Assembly (NCBI GenBank): GCA_019009955.1
Contig: CM032231.1
Span: 88,070,501-88,134,500 of the forward strand
Source: Riptortus pedestris
Lineage: Eukaryota; Arthropoda; Insecta; Hemiptera; Alydidae
Length of the DNA stretch: 64,000 bases
Direction: 5' to 3'
Made by a program: the position numbers and the translations under genes. Under the pieces are notes generated by a model. It had not been told where the DNA came from. It worked only from the letters and a program-made list of their open reading frames with translations, and searched no databases. Below, one piece after another: positions 1 to 14,900 of the stretch (its first letter is position 1; every line of letters starts with the position of its first letter).

Positions 1-26
1 GCAGCCCCTGTGTGACGGACTTTTTA
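1..26 (-). repeat. Family-A repeat, 5' terminus only
   Basis: The window opens inside a family-A element: GCAGCCCCTGTGTGACGGAC then TTTTT is the reverse complement of the family's 5' end. The rest of the copy lies outside the window. Confidence 0.7.
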
Positions 27-3000
27 ATTGTGTGAGTATTTTCTTTTGTATTCTCTCTCGGTTGCATTCTTCCATCAAAAATTTCAACATTACCAAGTTA
101 AATTTATTTAAATGTAGAGAATGGTTACCAAATTGTATTAAATTAAAAATGATCGTCTGTGTAACTAGATAAGGATATAGATATTTAAGCATTTTCTAGA
201 GACATAACAACAAAAGCTAAATATAAGAATGTTTTTTTTTCTTAAATGTAAGGTAAAAGAGTGGAAACACTTTATTCAGGAATCAAATTGTGGATACTCA
301 CCAATGGTGAAAAATATATATAAATAAACAATATTCTAAATAAGATAGGAAACAAAAATTTTAAATTGTATTTATTTATTAAATGAAATAATACAAGTGC
401 TTCAAACATAAGGATAATAAAATATATTGAACAACGACAAAACAAATCTTAAAACATAATTTGAGCTTCTTTTACTCAGGTATTAAGTTTCATAAATGAT
501 TTTATTTATTTCCTTGTGGAAATATTGGCAAGATAAAAAAATAATAATAGAATATAATTAAGCATTTAAGTTCATAATAATTTAAAATACTAGTTATTCA
601 TGAACAAAAAAGTAATAACATTTGTAAGTCAAACGTAAAAATATAAACAAAGAATATAAACCAAAAAAAATCAATATTCTAGAAATACTTCTCAAAGTGG
701 TTTTAAATATAGTAATAACTAAAGTTTTGTATACCTTAGGGTAGACAAAATTTATTTGCTTTTCACAAGCATGCATATCATTTCTAATAACTAAATAAAT
801 AATAATTTTGTAAACATGTAAGTCCTTCTCGATTCCTAATTATTAAAGTCTGTCTGGAGGAAATGCATTAACTAAGTAAATTTCCCATTTACTGGAATGA
901 CCCACCTCACTTTCTATTTACTGCTATTCCCTTAGAAAGAACCCGATGTAAGGCATTCAATTTAAGCTGAACATTAAATGGTTAGTGATATGATACCTTG
1001 AAGTGAAAATTAGAGTGGGGACTTACTGAAGAATGCTAACGTATAAATCTGTTAATACTCAACTTAAAGAAAAATATATAGAATAACAATTTAAGTAAGT
1101 TACTTTATAAACATGATTCAGGGGTGTTTATAATTGAAACAATATATTTAATAAAAATGTATTCTAAAAATAAAGTATATTGTAATTTTTTTTCCCAGAA
1201 GTTAAAATGCTACAAAAATCAATAATGAATAATAATAAAACGATTACCATTTAACAGCTTCTTCCTGGTAATTAATGAATCTTGAAGGACAATAACAAAT
1301 TATTTTAAATTTTATTTGAAAACTGAGAAAAATAGACACTAAATCTATATTTTTTGGGCAACTACAATATTCTTCTTGATGGAGGAAGGAAATTCCTTAA
1401 TGGGAAATAAAATCCATGTTTCATCTCTTGATATTCTAAAATGAAGATTGACATTTGTTTGATTTTGATCAAATATAAGAGATATTTGATTGGTTTTCGC
1501 TGTAACATTCCCTTTTATATTTCAATATCTTTTAAATTTAACCAAATCATATAATAATCAAATGAGCAGTAGAAAACCCATCTCGAATACCCTTAGTACA
1601 ACAAAATAGACAATTATGAATAATATCATTTTACAAAGATATAAGTACCCTACTCCCACAAATATAGAACTATGTATTATAAAAGGTTCCACTGTATTAG
1701 TTTGATTCGAGGAATATTCAGTAACAATGGTAAAAAAATTGCTTGAGTTTCTTTGAGGTTCATTCTCTCTATGTACAAATGGTTATATAAACTTTAATAA
1801 ATTGCAGGTAGGAAAATGATAATAAGGCTTACTCAATATCATGTGTGACTGTTTCGTAATGTATCTTTGCCAGGGAAGTTTAAGTGTAATACCAGCAGTA
1901 GAAAAATCTCATCAATAAAATCCAATAGAACCTCTTCTAATCATATTATCTGTTTTCTACTTTACAAAATTACATTTTCTACTCTTTCAAATTACTCTTC
2001 CAGTTAATGTTTTTATTGTGTATGTGTTTCTTTCTCTTTAATTTGATATGTATTCTAAAAATATCAAGCACATGTGAAAAATGATTACCTCCTTTGGCTA
2101 ACTTCATCAAGGTCTTAAAAAAGTTCATTAAGTTGGGTAAACTAAACAGATTTCCCAAAACCTGGATACACTATGGACCTGACACTAACTATTCTTCACT
2201 TTTCCTGTTATAAGAAATCTATGTAAACAAGACTTGAAATTTAAACTGGAAATGAGATATTTATGTGACTGAGGTGCTCAAAGAGTGGATCAAATTAGCA
2301 TGATCATGGGTTTTCAGAAAACTGAAAAATTCAAATATATCAATTAATTTTTGAGTTAGTGGAAAAAATGAAATAACAACAATTGTAGGAAAAAAGATTG
2401 GCTGTGTAATTTTTTTTTCTGACTCAACAATCAAGTATTTGAATTTTTTATTTTACTCCTTTTACAATCCTCAGTCCAATGCGCAAAAAATGTCTTATTT
2501 AAAATAAAATTAACACTTTTTAATGTACTTATGGGAGATAAGTAAGATTTGAGATTTACTGAAGAGTGAAGACTGTAAAATGCAAATATCTTTATTATTA
2601 TCAGATATAAATACAGTTTGCAATCGGAAACTGTTAAAACCCATCAAAAAATAATAAAAAATATGTTTTTAAAATGGAATTTTGTTTTCAAATCTTATAT
2701 AAATTGTAAACCTGCTCTTATAATGGTGACTGTGTGTTGAAGATCCAAGCATAAATTCTAAAGAATGTCATAAAACTCAGAAAAACTGTAGACTTGTATA
2801 AAAAAAAGTGTGCAAACAATTCTTTATAAGATACATAAATTTAATTTAGGGGAGAGCCAGTTGAGCTAACACAACATAAAGGACATAACATTTAGAGCTT
2901 AAATTAAAAATAATAAATTTATCACTGGTATCAAAAAGTATACAACTCCAACATATAAATAAGTAGTTGTTTTAACTCTCAAAGAAGAAAAAACTTTATT

Positions 3001-5262
3001 TAAAAAAATATTTTTGGACCAATACCAAAAGAGTAATTGATTCAAATTCAAAAATAATTTATTATATGGTAGGATACACTTTCATAATGTCTCATATCAC
3101 AGACAAGAGATATTACTTAACATGTTGACTGCCATGTATGGGCTAACTAGTACTTAAACTCGCCTAAACATTTACTAATGCAGTTTAGCACTAATATAAT
3201 ATGCATTTATATAATGATAATATTAGATGTAATTGATAAGACTAGACTTAATTAAGAAATCAGTTATATGCATAAACAAAAAAAGAGAAAACATGTCGAT
3301 GGACTTGCACAAAAAAATAACTTTTATCTTCAAATTTAGAATACTGATGACAGATTCCATGACAATATCCACAAGAAAATAAATAGATAACAAGTAAATA
3401 TTACAAATGAAATATTTCAGAAGGGGAAAAGAAATTATTTTCTCCACTAATTAAAGTGAAAAACAATAAATGTAAGTACTATCATCTATTCCTTGCATTT
3501 TTATATGCATTCTAAACAAAATTATTTGTAAAAATGTGTATATATATTAACATACTTAAAGAACCATTATTCCTATATACAATGAAATATCACAGAACAC
3601 TAGAATTATTATTTTCTAATTTAATGATATAAATACTAAACATACATGAACATCATTTATAACTAAAATATTTATCTAAATAATATCACAAAGTTAAAAT
3701 CTACAGTCAACATAATAGAGATAACATATTTAACCTTTTGAAGTTGATCATTTAGGAATACAAATTCATGAGCATAATCATAATTAGGTTCTGAAAAGTT
3801 GACATGCCTTCCGATGAAAAACTAATTCATTAATTGTCTAATATAAATATTGAAAATAACAACATAAACCAACTCAATCGTGCAAGTGAATAAATGACCC
3901 TGCTTCAAACAAAAAAGTTGTTTTTTGAACGAAAAGACACTTTATTAATATTTTATATATAGAGAGAGAAAAATAAAGACTGTATTTCTCGAATATATAA
4001 TTAGAGAAAGCATTTAGCTCTTAACTCGGGAGGAGGGGAGGGGGGAAGAATTCATGCAAGAGCTTGCCATGAAAGCTTCTTAAACAAGTAGCTCTTCAAT
4101 TGCCTCAGAATAATTGGTGGAAACTTGTGAAGGGGTGTGGACCCAGGCATAAGCTTTTTTATTACTAATCCATGTGCTACCACACTCAAAGACTGGAATG
4201 CACCATTTTTGTTCTGCATCAGATTTTTTTTTTTTTTTTTAAAAACCATATCTTTAAATTGGTGCATCCAATTAAAACAAAAATACACGGTTTAGAAGCA
4301 CAAAATAATGCCTACTTAAATGCAAAGATCAGGGTGCTATTAGTTTCTAACAACATATGTGTCCTTATTGTAAGACAATAATATTGTGAAATTAGGTAAA
4401 CAGTTGCTGATAATATATATCGATCAAGAACTAGTAAATACTTCTCATATAAAAATATGTCAATTACACAATCAAATAAATATAAATATTCTTGCTAAAG
4501 GCTAAATCACCAGCACATTTGAAAAAGTTATTGAACTAAATAAATTATATCATTTTGATTCAAACTGTTAACTCCTGACTAGATACTTTATTAAATAAAG
4601 AGAAAAAGGTCTTAATGAGACTTCCAAGTTATGAGCATATACCTATTAATGAATTGGTCATGCTAAAACATAAAAACTTCACGTGATAATAAACATACAA
4701 CATTAAAAATATTTTTAAGTGAAATTTAAAATAATATAAAAAGTTGATCAATACTTGTTGTCAATCAAATTCATTTAACAATATTTATAGAATTGGAGAA
4801 GTTTTTAAGCTAAGAATTAATTAAGCCAATACTCCTGAATGGTGATCCTAAGTAATATCATTGAAAATTGTTCATAAATTCAAAAGAAAAAGAATACAAC
4901 TATTGGTTTATGAGGTTTCTATTATAATCAACATCATTTGTGACAAAAATAATGCATAAATAGCATCTGCGTGCAATGCAGATATAATTTGAATGTATTT
5001 AAAAGGTAGGATGTATATTTTGTGTATTCACCTATTTAATAGACCACTGTTAATAGGTTCTACTGCACTAATGGCAGAGTATCATATAAAGTGATATAAG
5101 AATTGTTTCTAGCTATTTGTTATTCATTTTAAATTGGAAGTCTCATTTATACAAGAAAAATACAGTATTTATCAATATTAAAACTAAATATAATCTACTT
5201 TGACAAAGTCAGTAAATCATTTTAAAAAGCTTATATTTGAATGAAAAATTTAAGAAATAAAG
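27..5262. other. 3' flank of the ABCG gene, no gene recognised
   Basis: This is very AT-rich sequence. Short open frames are present but show no family motif and no coding bias that I can see. The only compositionally different patch is about 4020-4215, which has a purine/G-rich run and a T18 tract. Parts of it could be distal 3' UTR of the ABCG gene, but no terminal exon or poly(A) site could be fixed. Confidence 0.5.
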
Positions 5263-5601
5263 CTACCTTCTGTTTAACTTAGCCCAAACAGAAAGAAGAG
5301 TGGCAATATAAACAGCAATTCCAATCAAGACAAGGTAAAACAGTTCTGGGAGGGGACGAAAATCAGTGAATTCCATATCTTTAAGAAATTTTTCAGGTTC
5401 CCTATAGTGGCAATAAAACTCGTAACAGGGGAGATCTTGTCGGTGGTTTCCATACAGAGCAAGAAAAGACCCCTGAAATGCTGATCGAAAATAAGATATG
5501 TTGTAGAATGGCTGTAGTGGTTGCGGGATGTCTGTGTATTTAGATGTGAACCCAAATACTGAGAAGAACACAGAGAAGACTGGTGCAAGAAACACTGCAA
5601 T
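5263..5601 (-). CDS. ABCG terminal exon: membrane segments 5-6 and stop
   Basis: The exon has 339 bases with acceptor TTTTTTAG and runs to a stop at 5263-5265. It encodes residues 508-619: hydrophobic [19 protein letters not shown], an extracellular loop containing [16 protein letters not shown] and two cysteines (CYEFYC), and a last helix before the terminus SVWAKLNRR. No clear polyadenylation signal was seen in the next 300 bases on the minus strand. Confidence 0.95.
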   Translation of the reverse strand: MAVFLAPVFSVFFSVFGFTSKYTDIPQPLQPFYNISYFRSAFQGSFLALYGNHRQDLPCYEFYCHYREPEKFLKDMEFTDFRPLPELFYLVLIGIAVYIATLLSVWAKLNRR

Positions 5602-7004
5602 CTAAAAAATAAAAAAATTAGTGTTTGAAGTATAAACATATTTGGAACATATTTGGTCTGTTATTGAATTAACTTAAAAATAATACATTTCAAGTGGTAA
5701 CAAATTGAATACATGGGTTCTAAAAGCAAATAGCTGTCCCTTCAGCAGATTTTCCTTGAGGGAAATGAGCTATTTTTTCATTTGATCATATGAAACTTAC
5801 AGTGATAGGCAGCAGAGCTCCTGCGAGGAAACCTGTTGCTTGAGCTGTAAGACATATGGCTAGGTTAAATGTTACAAATGTTGTAAAGCGATCGAGCTCA
5901 AGTGGCTGCCCAGTGAGGTAGTATCCAGGGCAAAGATAAGCAAGCGCACAAACAGTCTAAAAGGAATAAATAAAGCATTATAATAAAGAAATTTCCAATA
6001 ATTTTTTTTTCTATTTATTATTCTTAATGATTTATGAATACTGGAACCATTTTAAGAAAAATCTATATAAACTAGCTAGATTAAAAAACAATCAATCAGA
6101 GTTGAGAAAAAAAAACAAGACTGAAAATACAGACAAGTGTTTAAATCAGAATAGTGACTAATTATAAAGTGACTAAATTTTTATTCATCTGGGGGGAAAA
6201 AAGGCTAAAAATTGATTGAATGTAGTTAAACTGTTTTTAACTATATGTTAAAAATATTCAACTAAAAATTTAATTCAGTAAAATTTAGTTGGTTTTAATT
6301 AATTAATATTTCCAATGACATAACCTAATTAATCACTTATAGCATAGACAAAATTGAAACTTTCTTTTTAAATATGAAGGCCCATTGAATTCAAATATTT
6401 TTTCAGGATTTAATTATGCAAGAGAAATCATTTAATTTTTAAAAAAAAAAAACAATGAGAAGGTATTAAATCAACATTTTACTTGTGTCTTCATTTCAAC
6501 TACTTTGCAAATGTCCACAACCTCAAATAGTCTCCGAAAAGAAATCACTGTTCCACAGACTTAATGTTATTAGGGACAAAGAGAAAATCTTGTCACAGAG
6601 TATTTATTATCAACTCTAATGCAGCTGAGCCCTCAATTTCAGAAATACTAATGTCAGACAACCTGTATTCAGTAAAGGGATTTGATGGTGATAACAACGC
6701 TGAAGCTTAAAAATTAAAATATGAATAAGCTGGAGACAATTAAGTAACAGGTGTGGCTATATCTTATGGCATGAGAATTATGGAGAAAAAGTACAGAGCA
6801 AGTAGTATCAATTCTCTTTATGAAAAAACAGTGGATATTAATAAATAACATTTGACATTCTTTAAGAGAAGAATATAAAAATTTACCTATTGAATTGAAG
6901 ACCAAAGATAATGAAATAAACATTTTTTTACAAGGTTCTATTTCGTGCTAATTTTTGTTTCTATTCCTAATGTCTCAGGAAAAGAGCAAATTTAGATAAT
7001 ATTT

Positions 7005-7055
<51 letters not shown>

Positions 7056-8910
7056 TAGCTAAGGTACCCGGCGATGACCGGGAAATCATTGTTGACTGAC
7101 TAATGATGGTATTTTTATATCAAGACTTAATGTGTGTAATTGCACTTCCCTCCACGGCGTATTGTTTTTTCCGAAATAGCCAATCCTAATGGGTAAATTT
7201 AGGGTATTAATAGAATAGAAATTTTAGTTATGAAGAATAAATAAAAATGTGTTCCTAATCTATCCCTCTACACTTTTTGACTCACCGTTTTTGAATAATT
7301 CAAACCATTATGATGAATAGCATTTATTACAATTAAATATCATCTATAATGAACATATTTTCTTTCAAAATCCCATCCAAGCACATATAGTATTAGCATA
7401 GTTTAGTGAGTAAGGTTATATTCGTAATAGTAGATCTCAGTGAAATCACTTCCCGTAATACCAGCATTAAACAGGAAATCAGTAAACTCAATTAACTTTA
7501 TTAGTCTCCCATCTATTTCTGCTCTCGCATTAGAGTTATCGACATTCTTCTCCTTAAATTATTGATTCAAAATATTATTGTAATAATTTATCTACCTGAT
7601 GGAATTAAATAATAGTGTTACCCTAAAAATAATTTCATTTATATTCAAAAAGCTAGTCGAGGGGAAGAGATCGTAGCCGTCCCTGCAACCTAAGTAATAC
7701 TTTACACAATCATATCCAGTTTAAACGCATATTGTCTTTTGTCATTATGGCATTACCATTAACGTTTAATTGTTATGTTAGTACATATTTGTTTCAATAA
7801 CATGAAGATATAGGAAATAAGATAATATATTACCAAAATCAAAGAGTTTGATTCCCTACTACTTCCCCTACCTTGAGGAAATTCAGCATGATTTTGTTTA
7901 AATACTACATCATACAAATTAAATAATCGTCGACTCCCGCTATAGATTTAGCGTATATCCCATATATATTTCATTTTACGCCAAAAATAAATGAAACAAA
8001 AGTTGCTCTAAATAAGTAAGCCACTTTTGTTATATGCAAGTTTGCCGAAAAACAAATATAAAATGAAATATCGGAAATTTTTACTTCAAGCCTCCCTTAT
8101 AACTCCCACTCCCGTTCGAGCCTAAAAATTTTCATATAGCTTAGAAGAATTAATGCTAATTCACATACCAAGTTTTGTTAAGTTCGGTTCAATCGTTAGT
8201 GCCCTACAAAATTGTTAACTCCCGCTTTAATTTTTAGTGTATATCTCGTTCATTTTTTGTAATACGACAAAAGTAAATATAACAAAAGTTACTCTAAATA
8301 ACAAAATAAACAACTTTTGTCATGTGCATATTTGCAGAAAAACCAATAGATAACGAAATACTGCTATTTTCAAATTCAAGCTTCCCTTACAACCCCCCCC
8401 CACTCCTGCCCGTTCCTAGAAATGTTGGTATGGCTTATTAAGGCGTTAGTGCTAATACACATACCATTATTTAGTTCGGTTGAGTCTTTTGTGCCAAATA
8501 ATATTGTTGACTCCCGCTATAATTTTTAGCGTATAACGCTTTAATAATTCGGTATACAACGAAAGTGTATATAACAAAAGTTACTGTAAATAACAAAATA
8601 AACAACTTTTGTTATGTGCATATATGGCAAAAAGCTAATAGGAAACGAAATATCGTTATTTTTAATTTCAGGCCTCCCTTATAACCCCCCACTCCTGTTC
8701 GTCTCAGAAAAAATTAATATAGCCAAAAGTCTAAGTTGGGTTAGTAGTAATATACATACCAAGTTTCATAAAATTCGGTTCAGCCGTTTATGCTTGAAAA
8801 GATAACAAACAAACACACACGAAAGAAACAAAATGCAGTTATGGTGTCTATGACATGTGAAACGAAACGTTATCGTGAAATTGAAAAATCAATGTACAGA
8901 CAGAGGTTAC

Positions 8911-8974
<64 letters not shown>

Positions 8975-11900
8975 AGGTCATACCTGGAAAGGAACTTCAA
9001 CAAGAAATAACGCAATACAGTACGGAGCTAGGGAATACCATCTATTAAAGTGCTCCCGTGACAAGACTTCATATTCCAGTGGAACTAAAACAAAAATAAT
9101 ACATATGAATAGTGTATAATACTGTTTCTTTTTGTAATGGTATATTATGTTAAATAATACACATCAAATTGTGGTTAAATTAGATGAAGTATTATAAAAA
9201 ATACGTATTGTGTCAGGCCTGAATTTGTTCACTAATATTTTTATCTTTGTAAATAAGAAATTATGTCGTTACTTATAAGCAGTAGCCAGTTTCCTCTTAG
9301 TACAAAGTAAAAGAATTATCCCTTTTGACCCTCTCTGAACCTATTTGACTAGTTTTGGTGTGACATCTGTACATACCAAAGATCTAACATAACTCAAAGA
9401 AAGACTAGCTTAGAACGTCGTTATATTTAGTGTTTTGATTGAAACTGATGAATGTCGGGTGAGTTTAGAGGAGACCAAAAATAAAAAAATTGCAAATTTC
9501 TCCATACCTATTAGAGAAACAAAAAATTTGTATAGGACCTTCTTTTTCATCAAAGAATATCTATAACATATTCATTGGTGTGCAGATACTGTATACCAAT
9601 TTCAAATGAAATAATTTTAAATAAATTAAGCAAAACACTTTCATTAATAGGATTGCAAGAAATTAAGGAGGTTCCCATATCAGGTTTTATATTTTCTAAC
9701 TGGCCCACAATTTTCTTATTTGTTATTAATTTTAAGCCAGAAGCTCCAATTCAAGAGCCATACAAAAATAATGAGTGTCCAAAATAGTGAACATGTTAAT
9801 GGCCTAAAATCGGACCTCAGTGCTATTGGCCCTGTTTCTTGTGCCTAGGTTTAAACCCACAATGTTTAGTAATTCAAATAAAGGGTTAGAACCGCCAATA
9901 TAAATGATACTATTGTCATACCTCTCGGTGGAGACCGTCGTCGTCGTCACTGGTACTCAACTATCAGCCAGTGACGACGGTCTCCACCGAGAGGTATGAC
10001 AATAGCCACAATGTTTAATTTAGTCCCAATTATAATCAAAGTCATGACAGACATACTTTCTAAAATATAAATAACTTACATGAAAGAAGAACCGTCATTT
10101 GGCCAGTGTAGTGAAGGAATAGGTTACTACCATAAACAAAAATAAAGTTTGCAAGTAGTGTTTCTGCATTGTTTCCAACACCTTGATAGAGATACCCAAA
10201 CATAAGCCCAACAGCAAGATGACATAGGAGCCGAGATATAACCAAGAACTGAAAATGGATAGGATAAAAGTATTTTAAAAAATGGTTTCACACTTTTGTT
10301 TTACATTACACCTAGTTTTTCAAGACAGAGAAATAATAAATAAAAAAAAAAAAAAAAGAAAATCTCTAGGAATAGAATAGAGTAGGCTATTTGAACATAG
10401 TCTAAATTGTTGCTCTAGAAAAATGTTTAACAAGCTCCTCAGGCTATTTATTTTGAAGCCAGAAATTATAAATATAATTTCTTCCGATGGAATGTAAAAT
10501 AGCAGTTTTAGTTCAGAATCAACAGGGCCATTTAGGAGGAAGCACTTAGCATAAAAGGTTAATTTATGATCCTTGGACATGTTAGGTAAATGGATGTTGA
10601 ATGACCAATAAATTCACTTACATATCACCCCAAAGTGCAAACGCTTGCTTTCTTAATTATAAGTCCTTCTTTATTTAGAAGAGCCAATAGAAAACATAAA
10701 ACTAAAGTGTCTTAAGAAAGAAACTCGTTCCTAATAATAATTTCACTAATAACAATGTGATATGTTAAAACTGAACTCATGCTCATCTTTCTCTACTCTC
10801 ATTGACCAGTAGCATTGGATCTGGCAAGTTTGCTATAGTTATATGTTTCGTATTACTCCTCCAAATATAAATACATAATGTTATTTCCCTTGTTATGTCT
10901 TCTAAGAAGTTCAGCAATCAACTTCAAATCTCAAAATGTTTAATTCTTAATGTAGCACAGTCTCAATATTGCAAAATGTTTTCCCAAAACAATGCTTGCT
11001 CTTGTCCTAAATACTATCAGTACACCCCTTTAAGTGGCTATAAATACTCACATAAATAAAACGTAAGATGAAATACAATTCAAATTAACTATCAACAATT
11101 GATGGAATTAATATTATTATGAAATTAACATGCTTCTAAAATTATTTTAATTGCAAATCATTTTGAACAGAATATTGAAATTACTTACAAAATTACGTTT
11201 CAGAACAATCAAGTTTCTGTTGTAGAGATGAAACAATTGAAACCATAAGGATGCAGGCTTAGGTAAACAGTTTTTTACAGTTCCCAGATCTGAATCAGAG
11301 CTATCAGCTCTGTTTTTGACATTTTTCAAAATATGTTTATGGTTACCTAAAATACATAAACATATTATAAAAATTGTGATTATTAATAATTTATGAGAAA
11401 TTTTGTAATATGTGTGTTACAAATATGACCATGTAGAATGAAAGGGTAAATTTGAATAGCTAGCAAGCGATAAACAGTTAAATCTAATTTTTTTTAGTTA
11501 TATATGTATTTTCAATTCGAAACTGCCTAAGATAAGACACTATTCTACTTGTTAAATCAAGAATCCACTACCTATCAAAAGATATAATCAGTATGAAGCA
11601 CCACCCTCTTCAGACTCAAATTCATTTCGAATGCAAGAGTTCTAATACACTTTAAATCACTCTATACATGGCATTCTAGCTCAACTCAAATATATAAGTA
11701 CGGTGTATCATGCATCAAAGATGTGTCATACAAAGAACATAAATAAGCTACATTAAAAACATTGGAACTTCAAATTTTGATTGATAAGTAAAATTTTCAT
11801 GTAAATTAGGCTTAAATACAAAATAGTTAAATTGAGTCGATCTTTTTTGTACAACCATGCCTATCAACAATTGCAAGAGAAATTTCATTTTGCCAAAAGA

Positions 11901-14900
11901 ACAAATGTACAAATATAGTAGATTTCTCAAGAAGGCATTACAACTACATTGCTCACCCACCAAAATGAAATTAAACTTTTTCCCAACACTGCTGTACTCA
12001 GTGTCTCTGGAGAAGCAACATATTTACTGCACAGATAGAATTAATACTTAATTTCCTAGTTTGCATTACATGTTTATTAGACTGGTTGACACAAAGCTCA
12101 TACTCCGACAGCCCACTAAAATAGCAATATTTTTGTTCTAGTGTTTCCTAAAATATTTTAATGCTAAATCTACTTATTTATCTAAAATAAAATATTTATT
12201 TATTTTTATATTAATCATAAGGGGTATATAGTAATTTACCATTTTCTTCAATAGATATTTTTTTCGACACTAAGGAAAGTTTGCTCCCATTTGAATCTGC
12301 TTCACTGGCTAAGAGATCAATGTCCCTCGGGTAATCTCCAGAAGCCACCTCGATTACTATAATTACAATCACAAAATTAATAAAACATTATCAATGCCAG
12401 ATCAATTGACAGCAATAAAATCCAAGTACAAAAGAATTTTCCTCTTAAATTATATTTGTTTTATATCCAGTACCCACTGTCCCTCCCGACAATTTCCTTC
12501 TATAAGTTGTTAAGGAGCTACATGTAAAAAACTAAATTTAGCAAACTAAGAAAGAAAAAAAAAGTTCACCCTTCAGGGACTGTGTAAACAAAGTAGATAT
12601 CCCACACGTTTCAATGGAGCACATACAGTAACATAATGTATTCTATTCTTCATTTCCCCCTTCTTTAAAACCATTTGTAGGACATTGCACTACCAATAAG
12701 TTTTATATAGCTTTTTTTTATCCGACACAATAACACACATACTTATGATTGTATTTTTAACTCATTTTGCTCCACTTCACTTGGTCCAATTTCAGCCAAT
12801 AATGAACTTGACCTTTTCTTTAACGTGAAATATTTTAATATCGAGTTTGATAAAATAAAAAGTATTTTTCCTCAAAATTTTGTTGCTGCTGGTGACCTCT
12901 ATTCCTGAATATTGGGTTATAGCACAGATTTTGTTTATAATTAATAATAAGTGAATTAGTAAGTAATTGAAAATATCTACATTTAAATAGTTCAAAGCAG
13001 TTATAACTGTTTTATAGTGTTTCTGAAAAAGAATTAAGCACATATAATTTATAAGGCAATTCAAAAATATTTAATTTTTATCTTATTTACAAAAATTTTG
13101 TTCAAAATATCTCGATGGTTAGTAAAAATACTTTTAAGTTCGTATCGTTTACATGTTTTAGTGCTGCTAATGACTCAAATGGTAGTAGGGGCTATTCAGA
13201 AGCTCAGTTTTGGCCAAACTCTAATTTGAAATTATAATTATATTCTTGTTAATAAAACAAACAATACTTTTTTAGGGAAAAAAATACATCCTAGAATAAA
13301 AGTTTTGCTATTTCTATTACTAATAATCTGTTAAAAATAGAAATTTCATTTCATGAAGCAATCATTTGGAGATAAAATTTGGTTTCAAATTTAGGAAATA
13401 CCATGAGAAAATATACGTGAATATCAGGATAGATTCGTAGAAAATTCACCCTCTTGTTTCATTCACTCCTCAATGTTTGTTTCATTACCCATTCAGTCTA
13501 GGTTTTCAATTTTTTCAATAACATTAACCAACAATACCAAGATTGAAAAAAAAAAAACTTTCAGAATATGTCTGACTAGGTCCATTATATATATATAAAA
13601 AAAAAATCACCAACATCATTCTCTAGATGAAATAATTCAATAATGTTTTTGTACAATTACTATTAAGTACACACCAATTATTTTATTATCTAATAATCAA
13701 CCATTCTCAATAAATTTAAGTTTAATCATTCTAACAAATAACCAAAACAGTTAACAAAAAAAGGCTAGAAAAATATGCCGGAAGATCACTCAATTCTCCA
13801 TCCTTTAGATTGAATACATCAAAAATTTTGAAACTACACTTACGAAAGTCTGCTGGATTGTGGTAAGGTGGGCATACAAGATCAAATGATGCCAAGAAAG
13901 GGACAAGATCAGAAGGCGTTCCCTGATAAATGGATTTGCCCTCGGCAATGCAGTAAACCTGAGAAAACTGGGAGAAGAGAAGTGCAGAAGGCTGGTGGAT
14001 AGTACAGACCATAGTTCGGCCTTGCTCTGCAAGTGTCTTCATCAGCTGAACACAAGATGTGGTTGATGCACTATCCAAACCTCTAAATAAAATTTTAAAA
14101 ATTGCTTAGAAATTAAACAACAGTAGTGAACAGTAATTATGATTAAACAAATAATAATTGATATTGTAATGAAATTATTGTAATATGATACAGAAAAATT
14201 AACTGAAACCTTATTTATAACTTTCAACTGAATTATTTATATGATTAAACTAAAACTTTCTTCATTGAATGATTTGAATTATATAAAAATTAGAAGCTCT
14301 ATCATAAATTAAAGTGTAAGTATAAAGCCCAGAGCTGCATCTACACCCCCGTATACAGAAAACAAGGGAGAAGGAGCAAGTGATGTCCTTTTGATTCTTT
14401 CACACCTTAGGAATTAAAGGGGAGGAAAAAGGTCGTTTATAGGTCTTATTAAGAAAATTATACAGTTTATCTTTCTATATATAAATATATATAAAACCTA
14501 TTCTTCACTGCATCTATAGAACCTATTTTCTACAGGGAGATGGAGAGTAAAAATAGTATAAATGAAACATTTTATTTTTTGTTGTAATTAGAAGAAATGT
14601 GATGGGTACTCTAGAATGCTAATTTTTATTTTGGTATAAGTTTAATTTTACTGAACCTAGAACTTAAATTCTTTTTTAAAAAAACAACAAAAACCCCTAC
14701 AATTATGTTTTAAAATGTAAATAGCTGTTTAAAAGGAATTATTTGTATCACGAATGAAACACATCACATTTAAAAGAAAATGTCTTTATTAAATTATTGG
14801 GGAAGCCTTAAGAATATGAAAGGACTTTAATAAACACATGAATAAATAATATATTTGTATTTTATAGTGTAGGTATGCGCGCAGGCACGCTTGCACGCGC

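Noticed and set aside
4052..4288. Minus-strand 78-residue frame downstream of the ABCG stop
   Set aside because: It has no motif, contains a poly-Lys run from a T tract, and has no splice link to the gene. It could only be 3' UTR.
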